A stretch of DNA of 9,819 nt from a bacterium (GTDB lineage: Bacteria > Margulisbacteria > Marinamargulisbacteria > UBA6595): assembly GCA_027621615.1 (NCBI GenBank), contig JAQCBC010000018.1:1-9819 (forward strand), written 5' to 3'. This document shows, one piece after another, positions 7,794-9,819 of this stretch; position 1 is the stretch's first letter, and the number at the start of each line of letters is the position of its first letter. The notes under the pieces were generated by a model. That model was not told where the DNA came from and searched no databases. It worked only from the letters and a program-made list of their open reading frames with translations. Both the position numbers and the translations under genes were made by a program.

Positions 7794-8219
7794 ATGCTGG
7801 ACACACAAGCGTACTCGTTGTTTCGGTTGCGCAATGGGGATCATATTGGGGGCTATATGCGCTATGTATCGCCCACCGTGCAGTATTATTCGATGGATTT
7901 ATTGTGGTGGGCGGGGGATGCCATTGCGTATGAACATAAAGATTCATATAGCACGGTTAAGGACAAAAATAGTCAGTATATTTTTGAGTGGGATTTGATT
8001 AAAATGACCCATAAAACCAGTGGTGAGAGTCTGGATGCGCTGGTGGTTCATAGTCCGTTTACCAATGATTGTGTGGCGGTTCGGTGCGAGTCCTTTCAAG
8101 AAATTCCCCAATGCGATTGGGACCAGTATCGCATTCAACGCCATAGCTATTTATTCGTGAACCCCGACTTGATGACCGCATTTAAATACAACGGCTATAT
8201 TCCATTTGATATTGTTTAG
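7794..8219 (+). CDS. Uncharacterised 141-residue protein
   Basis: I do not recognise this protein. It begins 4 bases after the acyltransferase stop, with GGAGG at 7777-7781 twelve bases before its ATG, so it is the third gene of the ureohydrolase operon. Codon usage looks like that of its upstream neighbours (many TTG, GCG and ATT codons), supporting a real gene. The product is soluble-looking: no signal peptide, no membrane segment, no coiled coil. It is rich in aromatic residues (Tyr about 11, Trp 4, including a WW pair at about 38-39) and acidic near the centre. It has scattered Cys and His (for example HSPFTNDC at about 85-92 and CESFQEIPQCDWD at about 98-110) but no standard metal-binding spacing. 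A small enzyme accessory or substrate-binding role is possible; I assign none. The stop is TAG at 8217. Confidence 0.75.
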   Translation: MLDTQAYSLFRLRNGDHIGGYMRYVSPTVQYYSMDLLWWAGDAIAYEHKDSYSTVKDKNSQYIFEWDLIKMTHKTSGESLDALVVHSPFTNDCVAVRCESFQEIPQCDWDQYRIQRHSYLFVNPDLMTAFKYNGYIPFDIV

Positions 8220-8227
8220 TTTTTGTT

Positions 8228-8292
8228 ATGATTGAAAATCTGATTGGGGCCGCGTTTAGGCTAAAGTAAAAACACTTACGACGGTCAATCAT
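8228..8292. repeat. 8-bp inverted repeat flanking the hsdM promoter region
   Basis: ATGATTGA (8228-8235) and TCAATCAT (8285-8292) are perfect inverted copies separated by 49 bases. The right copy covers the place where a -35 box for the TATAAT at 8309 would be. A small palindrome TTTAG-G-CTAAA (8255-8265) lies between them. This could be an operator for a controller protein, or chance in AT-rich DNA. Apart from this and the -10 box I see nothing else in the 172-base gap; no T-tract terminator follows the upstream operon. Confidence 0.3.
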
Positions 8293-8308
8293 TTAATGTA
8301 AACTAGGA

Positions 8309-8314
8309 TATAAT
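8309..8314 (+). promoter_or_regulatory. Predicted -10 box of the hsdM promoter
   Basis: TATAAT matches the sigma70 consensus exactly, but the -35 position (around 8286-8291, AATCAT-like) is poor, so the promoter may need an activator. Transcription would start near 8321, giving a leader of about 70 bases. AGGAG (8380-8384) stands 7 bases before the ATG at 8392, the strongest ribosome site in the window. Confidence 0.55.
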
Positions 8315-8391
8315 GTTTAGGAAATTGCGGTGTCTAAAGCCATGCTAAATCTAACGGGTAGTCAACCGAGCCAATAATGAGGAGAAATACC

Positions 8392-9819
8392 ATGACAAAT
8401 ACGCAGCAACGAGCCTCACTACAAAGCCAGATATGGAAAATTGCGAACGATGTTCGCGGTGCCGTCGATGGCTGGGATTTTAAGCAATATGTTTTAGGTA
8501 CCCTGTTTTATCGCTTTATCAGTGAAAACTTTACCAGTTATATTGAGGGGGGTGACGAGAGTATCCACTATGCAACAATGCCCGATAGCACCATTACACC
8601 CGAGATTAAAGTCGATGCCATTAAAACAAAAGGGTACTTTATCTATCCGAGCCAATTGTTTGTTAATGTGGCCAAAAGTGCTAATACGAATGAAAGCCTC
8701 AACACTGACCTAGCCAAAATATTTACAGAAATTGAATCTTCCGCCAATGGCTACCCCTCTGAACGTGACATTAAGGGGCTGTTTGCTGATTTCGATACCA
8801 CCAGCAACCGACTCGGCAACACCGTAAAAGACAAAAATACCCGCTTATCAGCGGTACTTAACGGCGTTGCTAACTTAGACTTTGGCGATTTTCGAGGCAG
8901 CGAAATTGATCTGTTTGGTGATGCCTACGAATTCCTTATCTCCAACTACGCCGCCAATGCCGGTAAATCGGGGGGGGAGTTTTTTACGCCCCAGCATGTC
9001 TCAAAGCTGATTGCACAGCTGGCCATGCACAAGCAAAGCAGTGTCAACAAAATTTATGATCCGGCCTGTGGGTCGGGCTCACTGCTGTTGCAAGCAAAAA
9101 AACATGTTGATGACCACTGTGTTGAGGACGGGTTCTTTGGCCAAGAAATTAATCACACCACCTACAATCTGGCACGCATGAACATGTTCTTGCACAACAT
9201 CAACTACGATAAATTTGAAATTGAACTTGGCAATACACTCGTTGATCCGCATTTTATCCATGACGAACCCTTCGATGCCATCGTTTCTAACCCCCCGTAT
9301 TCGGTGAAGTGGATTGGTTCGGATGACCCAACGCTCATTAACGATGACCGCTTTGCACCTGCCGGAGTCCTGGCCCCCAAATCCAAGGCCGACTTTGCCT
9401 TTGTGCTCCATGCCCTCAACTACCTTTCCGCCAAAGGCCGTGCGGCGATTGTGTGTTTTCCTGGTATTTTTTACCGGGGTGGGGCGGAACAAAAAATCAG
9501 AAAGTATCTGGTGGATAACAATTACGTGGAAACCATCATTTCCTTAGCCCCTAATTTATTCTATGGCACAACGATTGCGGTCACGATTCTGGTGCTCGCT
9601 AAACATAAATCCCAACCCACCACACAGTTTATTGATGCCAGTGGACCGAACTTCTTTAAAAAAGAAACCAATAACAACGTGATGAATGATGATCATATCA
9701 ACCAGATCATAGCGTTATTTGACCGTAAAGAAAACGTGGCGCATGTGGCGATGTGTGTGCCTAACGAGCAGATTGCCGCGAATGATTATAACTTATCGGT
9801 GAGCAGTTATGTGGAAGCC
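8392..9819 (+). CDS. hsdM: Type I restriction-modification DNA methyltransferase subunit HsdM (3' end missing)
   Basis: The frame is open from ATG 8392 to the last base, 476 codons without a stop. The product adds a methyl group to the N6 of adenine in the asymmetric target of a type I system, together with HsdS, which reads the sequence; HsdR cleaves. It is close to M.EcoR124I (about 520 residues, recalled from memory), so roughly 44 codons are missing and hsdS would be expected next. The N-terminal HsdM_N domain has [20 protein letters not shown] (18-37). Then come [10 protein letters not shown] (194-203), the S-adenosylmethionine motif I DPACGSGS (223-230), [18 protein letters not shown], and the catalytic motif IV NPPY (300-303) followed by [10 protein letters not shown]. 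All needed motifs are intact. The ribosome site AGGAG decides the start. Codon use (many GCC, AAC and CTC codons) differs from the upstream genes, consistent with acquisition. An 8-G tract lies at 8970-8977. Confidence 0.97.
   Translation, partial: MTNTQQRASLQSQIWKIANDVRGAVDGWDFKQYVLGTLFYRFISENFTSYIEGGDESIHYATMPDSTITPEIKVDAIKTKGYFIYPSQLFVNVAKSANTNESLNTDLAKIFTEIESSANGYPSERDIKGLFADFDTTSNRLGNTVKDKNTRLSAVLNGVANLDFGDFRGSEIDLFGDAYEFLISNYAANAGKSGGEFFTPQHVSKLIAQLAMHKQSSVNKIYDPACGSGSLLLQAKKHVDDHCVEDGFFGQEINHTTYNLARMNMFLHNINYDKFEIELGNTLVDPHFIHDEPFDAIVSNPPYSVKWIGSDDPTLINDDRFAPAGVLAPKSKADFAFVLHALNYLSAKGRAAIVCFPGIFYRGGAEQKIRKYLVDNNYVETIISLAPNLFYGTTIAVTILVLAKHKSQPTTQFIDASGPNFFKKETNNNVMNDDHINQIIALFDRKENVAHVAMCVPNEQIAANDYNLSVSSYVEA
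8970..8977 (+). repeat. Poly-G tract (8 G) inside hsdM
   Basis: Eight consecutive G encode most of Ser-Gly-Gly-Glu in the conserved [10 protein letters not shown] segment at about residue 193-196. Gain or loss of one G would shift the frame and remove motifs I and IV, so it is a possible slippage (phase-variation) site. Family conservation of the Gly-Gly also explains it in part, since GGN GGN codons need not all end in G. Confidence 0.6.

Noticed and set aside
7615..7998. Alternate-frame open frame across the acyltransferase end and the unknown gene
   Set aside because: It overlaps the catalytic DHRYVDG coding region in another frame and lacks a start signal.
9079..9492. Antisense 137-residue open frame opposite hsdM
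   Set aside because: It is opposite motif IV of a clearly conserved methyltransferase, and nothing supports translation.
1..9819. CRISPR arrays, tRNA or rRNA genes, insertion sequences
   Set aside because: I saw no regularly spaced direct repeats, no cloverleaf with a T-loop motif, no transposase-like frames and no flanking terminal repeats.

Overview
The window comes from a bacterial chromosome of roughly 48-50% GC (estimated by eye), with compact, co-directional, mostly housekeeping genes. Every gene I can support is on the + strand. The GroEL, CarAB and type I restriction-modification genes point to a bacterium, most likely Gram-negative. The HsdM closely resembles the enterobacterial EcoR124I family, but that is a mobile gene and says little about the host. 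I cannot place the organism more precisely.

Layout. (1) 1-384 is the C-terminal end of a divergent chaperonin GroEL, closed by a strong intrinsic terminator (417-464). (2) An extended -10 promoter just after that terminator drives a tight three-gene operon, glnII-carA-carB (546-5925). It encodes a eukaryotic-type (GSII) glutamine synthetase followed by both subunits of carbamoyl-phosphate synthetase. The glnII stop and carA start share a GTGA, and carA and carB are 2 bases apart. (3) The gap at 5926-6047 is dense with perfect inverted repeats and ends in an extended -10 box. (4) A second operon (6048-8219) encodes an arginase/agmatinase-family ureohydrolase, a stand-alone E2-type (CoA-dependent) acyltransferase without lipoyl domain, and a 141-residue protein I do not recognise. 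(5) After a 172-base gap with a perfect TATAAT box, a type I restriction-modification methyltransferase gene, hsdM, starts at 8392 and runs off the window, about 44 codons short of the usual end.

How the genes fit together. GSII makes glutamine from glutamate and ammonia. CarA hydrolyses that glutamine and passes ammonia to CarB, which makes carbamoyl phosphate for pyrimidines and arginine. The gene order therefore couples glutamine supply directly to its consumer. The ureohydrolase next door probably cleaves an arginine-derived guanidino compound. Whether its acyltransferase partner acts on the product is an untested but specific hypothesis. hsdM probably begins an acquired restriction-modification island.

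The most promising leads are the glnII-carA-carB coupling, the ureohydrolase/acyltransferase/unknown cluster, the structured leader before it, and an 8-G tract inside hsdM. I see no clear evidence of a wholly new defence system or mobile element inside the window.
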